A stretch of DNA of 9,361 nucleotides from CAZADA01 sp964526675. Its GTDB lineage: Bacteria; Pseudomonadota; Alphaproteobacteria; Caulobacterales; Maricaulaceae. The stretch covers positions 1-9,361 of the forward strand of contig CAZGLY010000073.1 of assembly GCA_964526675.1 (NCBI GenBank), written 5' to 3'. Below the pieces are notes generated by a model that worked only from the letters and a program-made list of their open reading frames with translations, was not told the origin of the DNA and ran no database searches. Position numbers and translations under genes: made by a program. Below are positions 1 to 7,654 of this stretch, in pieces; position 1 is the first letter of the stretch; each line of letters opens with the position of its first letter.

Positions 1-668
1 AAGGGCACGATGTCCCAGCCGTTCGTCACCCGATAATGGGGCGGCTTCACGTACTGATCGAGGCTGCGCTCGCCGGCCCGCGGCGACCCGAACGTGTAGC
101 AGGCCGCGATCCGATCGCTCGTGAACGCGGCGGTCGCGAGTTGGGCCATGGCCCCGCCCAGGGAATGACCTGTGATGAAAATCGGTTTCTTAACCGGCTC
201 CGGCAGGTTCTTCAGCGTGTCGATGTCGGGTTCAATTTGATTTCGACGTTGTTCGAACGCTTTGTAAAAGCCGCTGTGGACTTTCACATAGTTCTCCTCA
301 CCGTCGTAATACCCAACAAAGATGTTCTTCTTGTTGATGTTCAGATTGGTAAACCAGTCGGTGCCGTCGGTTGTTCCACGGAACACGAGCACCGCCATCT
401 TTTCGTTTTCGGCGAGATAGGCCTCCGCGCCGCGGTTGGGCATCAACGCCGCGAAGCGTTGGCGCGGCAGCGGTTTTGCGTACGCATTGGTCAGCGTGAA
501 GCCGATCGCGTCGAGTTCCGCGCGCAACGCCGCCTCGCCCTCGTCGGTTTCGAACGGCAGATAGGCCAGCTTGCACAGGCGCGCCAGCAAGGCCGCCGCC
601 CGGTCCGAGTACGCCGCACGGAGGCTGGGCAGCTCCTTGTACTGCATCGGCGCCGTGGTTTCGCTCAT
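1..668 (-). CDS. Class 3 lipase family protein (partial, C-terminus beyond the window)
   Basis: This is an alpha/beta-hydrolase of the fungal-type lipase (Lipase_3) family, expected to hydrolyse ester bonds of acylglycerols or similar lipids. The visible 222 residues start MSETTAPMQYKELPS. They contain an oxyanion-region FRGTT at about residues 96-100, the nucleophile elbow GHSLGGAMAQ with Ser169, the strand motif YTFGSPRAG, and GWDIVP carrying the likely catalytic Asp219. The catalytic His would lie beyond the left edge, so the reading frame has no stop in the window. ATG at 668 is preceded on its own strand by AAAGGGGATGAC, a good ribosome binding site. There is no signal peptide or membrane segment, so the protein is probably cytoplasmic. 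Positions 241-360 have only 52 G+C in 120 bases by hand count, clearly lower than the neighbours. The family call is firm; the substrate is unknown. Confidence 0.88.
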   Translation of the reverse strand, partial: MSETTAPMQYKELPSLRAAYSDRAAALLARLCKLAYLPFETDEGEAALRAELDAIGFTLTNAYAKPLPRQRFAALMPNRGAEAYLAENEKMAVLVFRGTTDGTDWFTNLNINKKNIFVGYYDGEENYVKVHSGFYKAFEQRRNQIEPDIDTLKNLPEPVKKPIFITGHSLGGAMAQLATAAFTSDRIAACYTFGSPRAGERSLDQYVKPPHYRVTNGWDIVP

Positions 669-998
669 GTCATCCCCTTTGCGATCCGAGTGCGCATCGC
701 AGTGCGCGGCGACCGCCGCTCACAGCGTCCGCGCGCCCGACGACCGGCGCGGCCGCCTTCGACCCGGGCCAACCGTATACTCCATTCACCCCCGCGGGGA
801 TGATGTCGCGCAGAACGCGCGGGCGTCCAAGTCGCGATGTGGTGATGGCGCGGGGGACAACGCGGTGGGCGGCCGTCTGGAGCTGGGGCTTTAGGGCGCG
901 TTGCGCGGGTCGTGAAAATGCGCGCATGGTGACGACAGTGTGGTTGCAGGGCCGACGCGCTTGGCGGTCCAGAACGCGGTGTTTAGGGGACAGCAAGG
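669..998. other. Divergent intergenic region between lipase and first TPR gene
   Basis: These 330 bases separate two divergently transcribed genes and should hold both promoters. Next to the left gene lies its ribosome binding site (CCCCTTT at 673-679 on the plus strand). A TATACT hexamer at 775-780 resembles a -10 box on the plus strand, and the overlapping GTATAC also reads on the minus strand, but neither has a convincing -35 partner. A perfect 10-base palindrome, CCCCGCGGGG, sits at 790-799. Open frames cross this region on both strands, but they are Arg-rich, match no family I recognise and look like GC-driven open frames. Confidence 0.5.
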
Positions 999-1001
999 GT
1001 G
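985..1001 (+). promoter_or_regulatory. Ribosome binding site and GTG start of the first TPR gene
   Basis: AGGGGA at 985-990 lies eight bases before GTG at 999. An in-frame TAG at 984-986 lies only five codons upstream, so no earlier start is possible. This fixes the N-terminus of the protein just before its membrane segment. Confidence 0.75.
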
Positions 1002-2555
1002 CGGTTTGGCGAGAGCGCGGGCGGAGATCTCATCTGGTGGATCGTGGGATTGGCGGGGTTGGTCCTGGCCGCCGGGACGGCGTGGACGTTGCGCGGGCGA
1101 ACGCGTCCGCCGCGCCGCGCGCGCGGCGCGCCGGCCCACGTCCTTGTCATGGCGCTGGCGGGCGATCGGGGGGATCGGTTGGGCGCGCAGATTCGCGCGG
1201 CTCTGACTGAGGTGCTGGGCGCGGCGTTTGGCGATGCGCCGACCCACGGGCTTGTTCGCGCGTGGCGGGCGCGGTCGCCCTGGTTTCCGGTGGCGGCGTC
1301 GCCGGACGCCCTTGGCCGTGCGGAGGCGGCGTGGCTGGCCGCGGCGCGCCAGGCCGGGGCCGACGTTGTCGTGTGGGGCGGCGTGGACTCTGGCGACGGG
1401 GACGCGTTGCTGCGCATCGCGCCGACCGGGCCGGAGGCGGACGCGACGGTCGTCGGCGTTGGGCGGCGGGTGGCCGAGGAGGGGTTCGCCCCTGGCATGG
1501 ACGTGGCGTTGGCGGCTCTGGTCGCGTCCGCAAGTCCGGAGGGCCGCGCGGTGATGGCTCCGCTGCGCGCGCGGATCGCGGAGCACGCGGCGAACCCGGA
1601 CCCGGCCTTGTCGGGCGCGGATCGTTGCCGGCTTCGGGAGGCGTGTGGGCGGCTGAGTTTTGCGGCGTTCGCCGATGGCGGCGCGCCGGACGTGATTGAG
1701 GACGCTGTCGCGGCGGCGCGCTTGTCCGTGTCCGATGGGCGTGCGGCGACGACGCCCGCGGAGGCGGCGTCCGCGCAAGCTTTGCTGGGACGGGGGTTGA
1801 TGGCGCGCGCGGCGGCTGACCAGCCCGAGACAGCGGAGGCGAGGGCGGCGGCGCAGGAAGCAGCGACCGCGTTGCGCGCGGCCTTGGCGGGCCCCGCGGC
1901 CTGGACGCCGGATGAACAGACCCGGCTGCGTCTTGGGTTTGCGGAGGCCGTCGCGCATTGGGCGGCGCTGAGCGAAAGCGCGCTGTGGGTGGACGAGGCG
2001 CTGGCGGCGGCGGAGGCGGCGGCGCGCGACGCTCGCGGCAATGGGGCGGGCGGCGCCGTGTTGATGCGGGCCCGGCTGCGGGCGCTTGCGGGCGAAAGGC
2101 TTGGCGGGGCGAAGCGTTTGGAGGCGGCCGTCGCGGGCTACGCCGACGCCTTGGCGGCGGTTGACGCGGCCGCGGATCCCCGCGCGTGGGCCGTGGCGCA
2201 GATGGGCCTCGGCCGGGCGCTCACCGCCCTTGGCGCGCGCCGACAGGGGGTGGAGACGCTGGATTCGGCGGTGGCGGCGTTTGACGCCGTCCTGGCGCGT
2301 GAGGGCGCCATCGACGCGGCGGCTGCTGATTTCGATTGGGCGGCGGTGCACGCCGCGCGCGGGGAAGCCCTCGCCGCCCTGGGGGAGCGTTCCGGCGAGA
2401 GCGCCACGCCGCTGACCGCCGCGGCGAGCGCGCTGCGTGCGGCCATCAGTCAGTCGGAGGCGCGTGGCGGCGCGCGCTTGGCGGCCCAAGCGCGGCGCAC
2501 CTTGGCGCGGGTGGAACGTCTGTTGGCGGAGCGCCGCGCCGGCTCCTCGATCTGA
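999..2555 (+). CDS. Membrane-anchored TPR protein, paralog 1
   Basis: A 518-residue protein of unknown function. Residues about 11-31 (LIWWIVGLAGLVLAAGTAWT) form one membrane segment followed by Arg-rich RGRTRPPRRARG, which by the positive-inside rule suggests a cytoplasmic C-terminal body. Residues about 46-140 look like an alpha/beta domain with an HVLVMAL strand and a closing GADVVVWGG motif (Trp126). From about residue 190 the chain is helical and Ala-rich. Recognisable TPR units begin at Trp397 (WAVAQMGLGRALTALG) and Trp447 (WAAVHAARGEALAALG), 50 residues apart. TPRs usually mediate protein-protein contacts, so a scaffold or adaptor role is inferred. The same layout recurs in the next gene. 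Composition is extreme: 47 of 60 bases are G or C at 2041-2100. Paralogy with the next gene is inferred from motif order by eye. No catalytic motif was recognised. Confidence 0.85.
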   Translation: MRFGESAGGDLIWWIVGLAGLVLAAGTAWTLRGRTRPPRRARGAPAHVLVMALAGDRGDRLGAQIRAALTEVLGAAFGDAPTHGLVRAWRARSPWFPVAASPDALGRAEAAWLAAARQAGADVVVWGGVDSGDGDALLRIAPTGPEADATVVGVGRRVAEEGFAPGMDVALAALVASASPEGRAVMAPLRARIAEHAANPDPALSGADRCRLREACGRLSFAAFADGGAPDVIEDAVAAARLSVSDGRAATTPAEAASAQALLGRGLMARAAADQPETAEARAAAQEAATALRAALAGPAAWTPDEQTRLRLGFAEAVAHWAALSESALWVDEALAAAEAAARDARGNGAGGAVLMRARLRALAGERLGGAKRLEAAVAGYADALAAVDAAADPRAWAVAQMGLGRALTALGARRQGVETLDSAVAAFDAVLAREGAIDAAAADFDWAAVHAARGEALAALGERSGESATPLTAAASALRAAISQSEARGGARLAAQARRTLARVERLLAERRAGSSI

Positions 2556-2702
2556 GAATCGGCTGCAGGCGCGTCGGCGGTCGACGGCGGTGTGTGTGAT
2601 ATTGGTCTGAAGTTTGCAGAAAAGTGGTGTCGGCGTCCCTTCGCGGGGCGAAAAATCGGCGGCGGCGCGTCGCGCGCGCCGCGTGTCTCGTGATAGAGCA
2701 GC
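2556..2702 (+). other. Leader gap between the two TPR genes
   Basis: This 147-base gap holds an AT-richer stretch at 2598-2625 (ATATTGGTCTGAAGTTTGCAG region) that could hold a promoter, although I find no clean -35/-10 pair. There are two small hairpins: TTCGC/GCGAA at 2640-2652 and an 8-base stem GCGGCGCG/CGCGCCGC at 2662-2682 with a 5-base loop. Neither is followed by a T run, so neither is a convincing terminator. Whether the two genes share one transcript cannot be decided by reading. Confidence 0.35.
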
Positions 2703-4817
2703 GTGATGATGGTCGCAGGCGGCGTTTCCTTCGTGAACGGTTTGGGCGCGGGTTTCGCCAGCGCGCCCGTGCGTGAATGGGTCGTCGCCCATCCCGAAGC
2801 GGCGCTTGTGGCGTTGGGCTTCTCGGTCGTGTTCCTGATTGACGCGATCGCGGACGCTCCCGGCGCGCTTGTGAAGCTGTTGCGCTGGCGCAGCGGCTCG
2901 CGCGTTTTGGCCGAGGCTCACTCTGTTGCTCGGGAGCTCCGGGTGGTCAGCGGGGCGCGTTTTGCGGTGCTGACCGCGCCCTTCACTCAAGATGACGCCG
3001 GCATGCTCGACGGTTTGGTCGAACGCGCGCTCGACAACCATGCCGCGGCCTTCCTGTTCGACCGAAAGGCCCGGCGGGCGCGGCTGCCGCTGCGGCTGGA
3101 CGGGCCCAACGACGCGGACGCCGCCCGCGTGTGGTCGCGCCAAGCGGATGCGGATTTGATCGTGTGGGGCCAGGGCGGACGCGCGAGCACGCTCTGGCGG
3201 CTTTACTTCCTGACGGCGCGTGCGCGCGCGCAAAATGGCCCGGTTCAGGAGATCCGTCTCATTCCGCCCGCCGACGCGGCCGAGGCGGACCGCCTGGCGC
3301 GCGGCGTGGCGTACATCTTTGCGCGTTTGGCGTTGCCGAGCGCGGAGGAGGCGGATCGCTACCGGCCGGAAAAGCTGCGGTCGGTCCTCGCGGCGATTGA
3401 TCAACTCATCTCGGATCCGCCGAAGGGCCTGGGCGATGAGTTCGAGCGGCTCTTGCGTGCGGACGCCGCGCGCATCGCGCTGTCGGTTGGCGAGCGAACG
3501 AACGATCTTGGCGCGTTGCGCCGCGCCTCGCGGTTGCGCGTGCGGATCTTGGCGGAGATTGACCGGGTCGCGAAGCCCGCCGCGTGGGCGCACGCACGCG
3601 CGGACCTTGGGCGCGTCCACCTCGCCATCGGTCAGCGCGAACGCGACGCGCGGCGCATCAGCGCGGCCATCGAAGCGTTCGCGGACGCTGGGGAACTCTA
3701 CGAGACGATGGAGATGCGCGCGGAGCAAGCGCGCAACATCCTCAACATCGCGCGGTCGCACCATGCGCGTGCGGAGGTCGTCGGCGACGCTGGCGACATC
3801 AAGGCGGCCGTCGCCGCGTATCGCCAGGCCTTGGCGATCGCTGGGGACGATCATTCGCGGTTCGCCGACGACGCGCGGCGCGGGCTCGCGGCGGCGCTGC
3901 ACACTTTAGGCGACGCCGGCGGCGATCTGGCGGCGTTTGATGAAGCCATCAGCCTCTATCAGCTCGTCGCCAACGAACGCGTGAAAGCCGTGGAGCCGCG
4001 CGTGTGGGCGCAGTCCCAACACGACCTGGGCATGGCGCTGATGGCGTTGAGCGCGCGGCGTCAGGATCCCCAAGCCGGCTACGACGCCGTCACGGCGTTC
4101 CGCGAGGCCTTGCGCGAACGCACGCGCGAACTCGATCCCCAGGGCTGGTCGGACACGATGTGTCAGTTGGGCCTCGCGCTGTTCGCCGCGGGCAAGCGCG
4201 AGCCGGCGGCGGGGGCGTTGGAGGCGGCGGTCCGCGCCTTCCGCGAGATCCTCGACGCGATCGTGCACGAGGCGGATCCCGTGTTCTGGGCGCGGATGCA
4301 ACACAATTTGGGGGCGGCCTTGCAGGCGATTGGCGAGCGTGATCGCGATCGCGTGGCGCATCGCAATGCCGTGGAGGCCTTCAATCACGCGCTGAGCGTT
4401 TTGACCGCCACGACCCAGCCGCAGGAATGGGCGGCGGTGCAAAACAATCTGGGCAACGCGCTGCACGCGCTCGGCCACCAGGCCCGGGATCCCGAAACGC
4501 TTGAAGCCGCGCTGACGGCGCATCGCGAAGCGCTCTCGGTGCGGACCCGCGATCGCGCTCGCGAGGACTGGGCGGCGACGCGCAACAATATGGGGCTTGT
4601 GCTCATGACGCTGGCGGAGACGACGGGCGATCGCCGCCGCCTCCAAGAGGCTATGGAGTCCTATCGCGACGCGTTGGGCGTCTTCCGCCTGGCGGGGCTG
4701 GCGGACTACGCCGGCATGGCGGAGCGGAATCTCGAACAGGCCAAAGATCTCGCCGGGACGATCACGCCGCCTCCACGGTCCGCCGCGCCCCACGCGGCGC
4801 AGCCGGCGGCGCAGTAG
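2703..4817 (+). CDS. Membrane-anchored TPR protein with 47-residue repeats, paralog 2
   Basis: A 704-residue protein of unknown function. A membrane segment spans about residues 33-50 (AALVALGFSVVFLIDAIA). An alpha/beta region follows (FAVLTAPF strand near 87, then DADLIVWGQGG with Trp155), matching paralog 1. The second half is a TPR array. A first unit starts at Trp295 and two less regular units follow. Units then start at Trp435, 482, 529, 576 and 623, exactly 47 residues apart, with the pattern W-x3-Q-x2-LG-x-AL-x2-G and then an Ala-rich helix B. The best unit is WAAVQNNLGNALHALG. The tail is a Pro/Ala-rich disordered stretch. TPR proteins typically bind partner proteins, so a membrane scaffold is inferred. 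The start is one of GTG 2703, ATG 2706 or ATG 2709; TAG at 2694-2696 is in frame and blocks anything earlier. The ribosome site is weak (GAGC). Confidence 0.88.
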   Translation: MMMVAGGVSFVNGLGAGFASAPVREWVVAHPEAALVALGFSVVFLIDAIADAPGALVKLLRWRSGSRVLAEAHSVARELRVVSGARFAVLTAPFTQDDAGMLDGLVERALDNHAAAFLFDRKARRARLPLRLDGPNDADAARVWSRQADADLIVWGQGGRASTLWRLYFLTARARAQNGPVQEIRLIPPADAAEADRLARGVAYIFARLALPSAEEADRYRPEKLRSVLAAIDQLISDPPKGLGDEFERLLRADAARIALSVGERTNDLGALRRASRLRVRILAEIDRVAKPAAWAHARADLGRVHLAIGQRERDARRISAAIEAFADAGELYETMEMRAEQARNILNIARSHHARAEVVGDAGDIKAAVAAYRQALAIAGDDHSRFADDARRGLAAALHTLGDAGGDLAAFDEAISLYQLVANERVKAVEPRVWAQSQHDLGMALMALSARRQDPQAGYDAVTAFREALRERTRELDPQGWSDTMCQLGLALFAAGKREPAAGALEAAVRAFREILDAIVHEADPVFWARMQHNLGAALQAIGERDRDRVAHRNAVEAFNHALSVLTATTQPQEWAAVQNNLGNALHALGHQARDPETLEAALTAHREALSVRTRDRAREDWAATRNNMGLVLMTLAETTGDRRRLQEAMESYRDALGVFRLAGLADYAGMAERNLEQAKDLAGTITPPPRSAAPHAAQPAAQ
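4003..4709 (+). repeat. Coding tandem repeat: five TPR units of 141 bases
   Basis: Trp codons opening each unit lie at 4005, 4146, 4287, 4428 and 4569, an exact 141-base step. The DNA copies have diverged while the protein pattern is kept. This indicates old duplication under selection, not recent slippage. Confidence 0.75.
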
Positions 4818-4845
4818 CCCGCCGCCGCCAGCTGGCCTCAACGCG

Positions 4846-5502
4846 TCACTGCGCGGGAACGTCGACGCCGATCGGGCATGACACGCCCGTGCCGCCAAGA
4901 CCGCAGTAGCCCGTCGGGTTCTTCGCCAAATACTGCTGGTGATACTCCTCCGCGAAGTAGAACGGGCCGGCCGGCGCGATCTCCGTGGTGATGTCGCCGA
5001 AGCCTTTGTCCGCCAAGGCGGCGGCGTAGCGATCGCGCGACGCGCGCGCCGTGGCGGCTTGTTCGTCGCTGTGGGTGTAGATCGCCGACCGGTATTGGGT
5101 GCCGCGATCGTTGCCTTGCCCCATCCCCTGGGTCGGGTCGTGGGCTTCCCAAAACACCCGCAACAGCGCGTCATACGTGATCCGCTCGGGATCATAGACC
5201 ACGCGCACCACTTCGGCGTGGCCGGTGCGGCCTGAACACACCTCCTCATACGTGGCGTTGGGCGTCGCGCCGCCCTGGTAGCCGACCGCCGTGACAATCA
5301 CGCCAGGCGTTTGCCAGAACACGCGCTCGGCGCCCCAGAAGCACCCGAGACCAAAATCAGCAACCGCCGAACCGTCCGGATAGGGGCCTTGCAAGGGTTC
5401 ATCATTGACGAAATGCCGATGGGCGGTTGGGATCGGAGCCTCGCGTCCGGGCAAGGCTTCCTGCGGCGTCGGCATGCGGGACTTGAACGGGTTCGCGAAC
5501 AT
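4846..5502 (-). CDS. msrA: Peptide-methionine (S)-S-oxide reductase MsrA
   Basis: MsrA reduces methionine-S-sulfoxide, free or in proteins, back to methionine and is recycled by thioredoxin, repairing oxidative damage. The 218-residue protein has the catalytic GCFWG with Cys54, the GHAE motif with Glu97, the GTQYRSAIY substrate-pocket segment, and two C-terminal recycling cysteines, Cys200 in GYCG and Cys209 in VSCP. This layout and length match the long Escherichia coli type of MsrA. The N-terminal extension of about 45 residues is typical of that group, and there is no export signal, so it should act in the cytoplasm. ATG at 5502 is preceded by GGAGG four bases away on its own strand. It converges on the second TPR gene with a 28-base gap and diverges from the subtilase gene. 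Confidence 0.97.
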   Translation of the reverse strand: MFANPFKSRMPTPQEALPGREAPIPTAHRHFVNDEPLQGPYPDGSAVADFGLGCFWGAERVFWQTPGVIVTAVGYQGGATPNATYEEVCSGRTGHAEVVRVVYDPERITYDALLRVFWEAHDPTQGMGQGNDRGTQYRSAIYTHSDEQAATARASRDRYAAALADKGFGDITTEIAPAGPFYFAEEYHQQYLAKNPTGYCGLGGTGVSCPIGVDVPAQ

Positions 5503-5619
5503 GGAGCCTCCATTGGGTTTTGATAATCTACATAGGCGATCATGGCGCGTTTGCGCGCCCGAGCGCGCGCGCGTCGCGCGACCGCGATCAGCCGTGATCC
5601 GGCGGGAGCTTTAACCTCC
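5503..5619. promoter_or_regulatory. Divergent promoter region between msrA and the subtilase gene
   Basis: An AT-rich patch at 5515-5532 lies in otherwise very GC-rich DNA and reads as a possible -10 on both strands: GATAAT at 5522-5527 on the plus strand and TAGATT or GATTAT on the minus strand. I found no good -35 at the usual 16-18 base spacing. The region length assumes the subtilase starts at 5620. If it starts at 5542 the shared gap is only 39 bases. Confidence 0.35.
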
Positions 5620-7494
5620 ATGGCGCGCACCGCTCTGACCGGCTTGCTGGGGGCGTTGGTCCTGTTCGTCTTCAGCTGGTACCGCGGCGAGCTGGGGGCT
5701 GTGGATCTCGGCGCACTCGGCGTGGTGGACGAGCCCGGGCCGCGCGCGCCGACGGCCCAGGAGCGGCTGGCGGACCTGACGCCGCGCGAGCGCGCGTTGG
5801 GGGGCGAGTTTGCGTCCGCAGACGCGCAAACGGCTCCCTTGCGGGCGATGTTTTTCGCCGGACAGTTGCTTGCGTTTCCCGCGCCCGAGCGCGTCGTTGA
5901 CGAGGGGCCGGACGCCGAGCCGCGCACGGTTGGCGGCGTAGCGGCGGCCATTGCGGCGGCGGAGGCGTATGGCGTTGCGCGTCCGGCCGGCGGGGGCGCG
6001 TTGCTCCTCGATTTGACCGCTTACGGTCTTGATGCGCCGTTTGCGGAGCGCGAGGAGGGCCCGTGGCCCGAGCGCGTCGTGCGGGATGAGAGCGTGTCGT
6101 GCGCGGATCCCGTGGATGAGGAGCGCGCGGCTCGCGAGCCGGCCTACGCCGTGGCGTGTGTGATCGCCGCGCTGGAGGCGAGCGGCCAGTTTGCGTGGAT
6201 CGAGCGCAATCATGTCGCCCAAGTGGCGGCGTTGCCGAACACGCCGCCGCGTCGCGCGGCGCGGGTCCGCGCGCTGCGCGCCCAGGTGCAGACGGCGCGC
6301 GTCAGCGCTGAGGACGCCGCGACCTCTGAGGGCGTTTTGGCGCCGGACGACCCTCTGTTTTCCTATCAATGGCATTTCGGCGCCCAAGGTTTGGTGGAGG
6401 CGGCGGCGTCTGGCGGCGCGGGCTTTGTCGGCTATTGGCGGCGGCGCGATCCCAGCGACGCCGTCGACGTCGCCGTGGCCGTCATCGACGCCGGCGTCGA
6501 CGCGGCTCATCCTGACATTCCCGCCGCGCAAGCGCTGGGCGAAGGCGTCGACATGGTGTCGGCGCTCGACTTCTCCGGCGATGGCGACGGCCGTGACTTG
6601 GATCCGGCGGAAGTGCCCCGTGAGGCGTCGGCGTCGACCTGCGCGTCCTCCGGTCCCGCGAGCGTTCAGCACGGAACCCACGTCGCGGGGCTTGTCGGGG
6701 CGGCGGCGGCGGACAACGGATCGGGCGTGGCGGGGGCTGCTTGGAACGCGACCGTCATCCCAGTGCGGGCGGTCGGCCCGTGCGGCGCGCTGAAATCCGA
6801 TGTGAACGACGCCATTCGCTGGGCGGCCGGCGCTGGAGCGACGATCGTGACAGGGCCGCGCGGCGCCCCGATGGTGCGGCAGAACCCGTCGCCAGCGCGC
6901 ATTGTTTTGGTCAGCGTGTCGTTTCCGGCGCCGCTTGGCTGCCCGCGCTCCACCCAAGAAGCCATCGATGCGGCCGTGGCGGCGGGCGCGATCATCGTTG
7001 CGCCGGCCGGCAATGGCGGGGTCGACGCGCGCGCGGCGTCGCCCGGCAATTGCGCCGGCGTGCTGACGGTGGCGGCCGCGGACGCGGCGGGCCGGCTCGC
7101 CTACTACTCCAACCATGGGCCGCGGGTGGATGTGATGGCGCCTGGCGGCGACCTGCGCCGCGATCTCAACGGCGACGGCCGGCCCGACGGCGTGCTCTCC
7201 ACCAGCGCGGCCCGCGACTGTTATGATCCTGTGACCGGACGGATTGTGGCGGCCTGCGACTACGCGTTCGCGGCGGGATCATCGTTCGCGGCGGCGCATG
7301 TGGCCGGCGCTTTGGCGCTGTTGGCCGCGGATCGGCCCGACGCGCCGCGCGAGGAGCTGATTTCGCTGATTGTCGACACGGCGCGCAGTCCGCGAACGCC
7401 TCAGCAGTGTCCGCGACTGTGCGGCTCCGGCTTGTTGGATCTTGAACGCGTGGCGCCGATCGAGCCGCGCGCGGAGCCGCAAAACGCCCTGTGA
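5620..7494 (+). CDS. Exported S8 family subtilisin-like serine protease
   Basis: A subtilase expected to cut proteins outside the cytoplasm. With the 5620 start (624 residues) it begins MARTALTGLLGALVLFVFSW, a signal peptide or signal anchor. A pro-region of about 220 residues ends in FAWIERNHVAQVAALPN, resembling the end of an S8 inhibitory propeptide. The catalytic domain starts near residue 240 (DDPLFSYQWHF). It has Asp290 in VIDAGVD, His351 in HGTHVAGL, oxyanion Asn465 in APAGNGG, and Ser555 in AAGSSFAAAHVAG, so the triad is complete although GSSFAAAH replaces the usual GTSMAAPH. DLNGDGRPDG from residue 515 looks like a calcium-binding loop. GGGAG at 5604-5608 supports ATG 5620. ATG 5542 is in the same frame but would add 26 Arg-rich residues before the signal, with a weaker ribosome site. 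The substrate is unknown. Confidence 0.92.
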   Translation: MARTALTGLLGALVLFVFSWYRGELGAVDLGALGVVDEPGPRAPTAQERLADLTPRERALGGEFASADAQTAPLRAMFFAGQLLAFPAPERVVDEGPDAEPRTVGGVAAAIAAAEAYGVARPAGGGALLLDLTAYGLDAPFAEREEGPWPERVVRDESVSCADPVDEERAAREPAYAVACVIAALEASGQFAWIERNHVAQVAALPNTPPRRAARVRALRAQVQTARVSAEDAATSEGVLAPDDPLFSYQWHFGAQGLVEAAASGGAGFVGYWRRRDPSDAVDVAVAVIDAGVDAAHPDIPAAQALGEGVDMVSALDFSGDGDGRDLDPAEVPREASASTCASSGPASVQHGTHVAGLVGAAAADNGSGVAGAAWNATVIPVRAVGPCGALKSDVNDAIRWAAGAGATIVTGPRGAPMVRQNPSPARIVLVSVSFPAPLGCPRSTQEAIDAAVAAGAIIVAPAGNGGVDARAASPGNCAGVLTVAAADAAGRLAYYSNHGPRVDVMAPGGDLRRDLNGDGRPDGVLSTSAARDCYDPVTGRIVAACDYAFAAGSSFAAAHVAGALALLAADRPDAPREELISLIVDTARSPRTPQQCPRLCGSGLLDLERVAPIEPRAEPQNAL

Positions 7495-7654
7495 CCGTTC
7501 CCGTGATCTTCCCGGCGACCCGGGCCGCCGCGGCGGCTCATGTGCGTTCGCGGCGCCACAGGGCTGCTTTTGTCTGCGTCCCGCCCTTGGTCGGCCCTTT
7601 TTGCCCGGTTAGTTACCGTCACGCGCGGACTTCGCGCGAAGGGGAGACGAGGGA
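7495..7654 (+). promoter_or_regulatory. Intergenic region upstream of the exported protein/M23 operon
   Basis: This 160-base gap probably holds the operon promoter. TTGGTC at 7587-7592 could be a -35 box, but the matching position near 7610 (TAGTTA) is a poor -10. A perfect 14-base palindrome, GCCGCCGCGGCGGC, at 7524-7537 follows the protease gene and has no T run. A small hairpin CGCGCG-GACTT-CGCGCG at 7622-7638 lies just before the ribosome site GGGGAGA (7641-7647). Confidence 0.35.

Noticed and set aside
670..996. Open frames in the divergent gap (minus 670-996, plus 800-1210)
   Set aside because: Neither has a convincing ribosome site or recognisable domain. The plus one runs into the first TPR gene in another frame.
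2662..2682. GC hairpin before the second TPR gene as an attenuator or riboswitch
   Set aside because: There is an 8-base stem but no alternative pairing, T run or conserved riboswitch core that I can recognise.
891..3902. A 1003-codon open frame on the minus strand antisense to both TPR genes
   Set aside because: Its translation is Arg/Pro/Gln-rich and has no domain. The plus strand gives clear TPR and membrane segments with good starts. GC-rich codon bias commonly leaves long antisense frames free of stops.
3906..5297. A 463-codon minus-strand open frame across the second TPR gene and msrA
   Set aside because: It overlaps msrA on the same strand in a different frame and runs antisense to the TPR array. 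Its product has no recognisable fold.
5611..7116. A 501-codon minus-strand open frame opposite the subtilase
   Set aside because: It is the antisense shadow of a gene with a complete Asp/His/Ser triad, and its product is Arg-rich without motifs.
7524..7537. Perfect GC palindrome after the subtilase gene as a terminator
   Set aside because: It has no T run after it and essentially no loop. Such palindromes arise easily in DNA of this composition.
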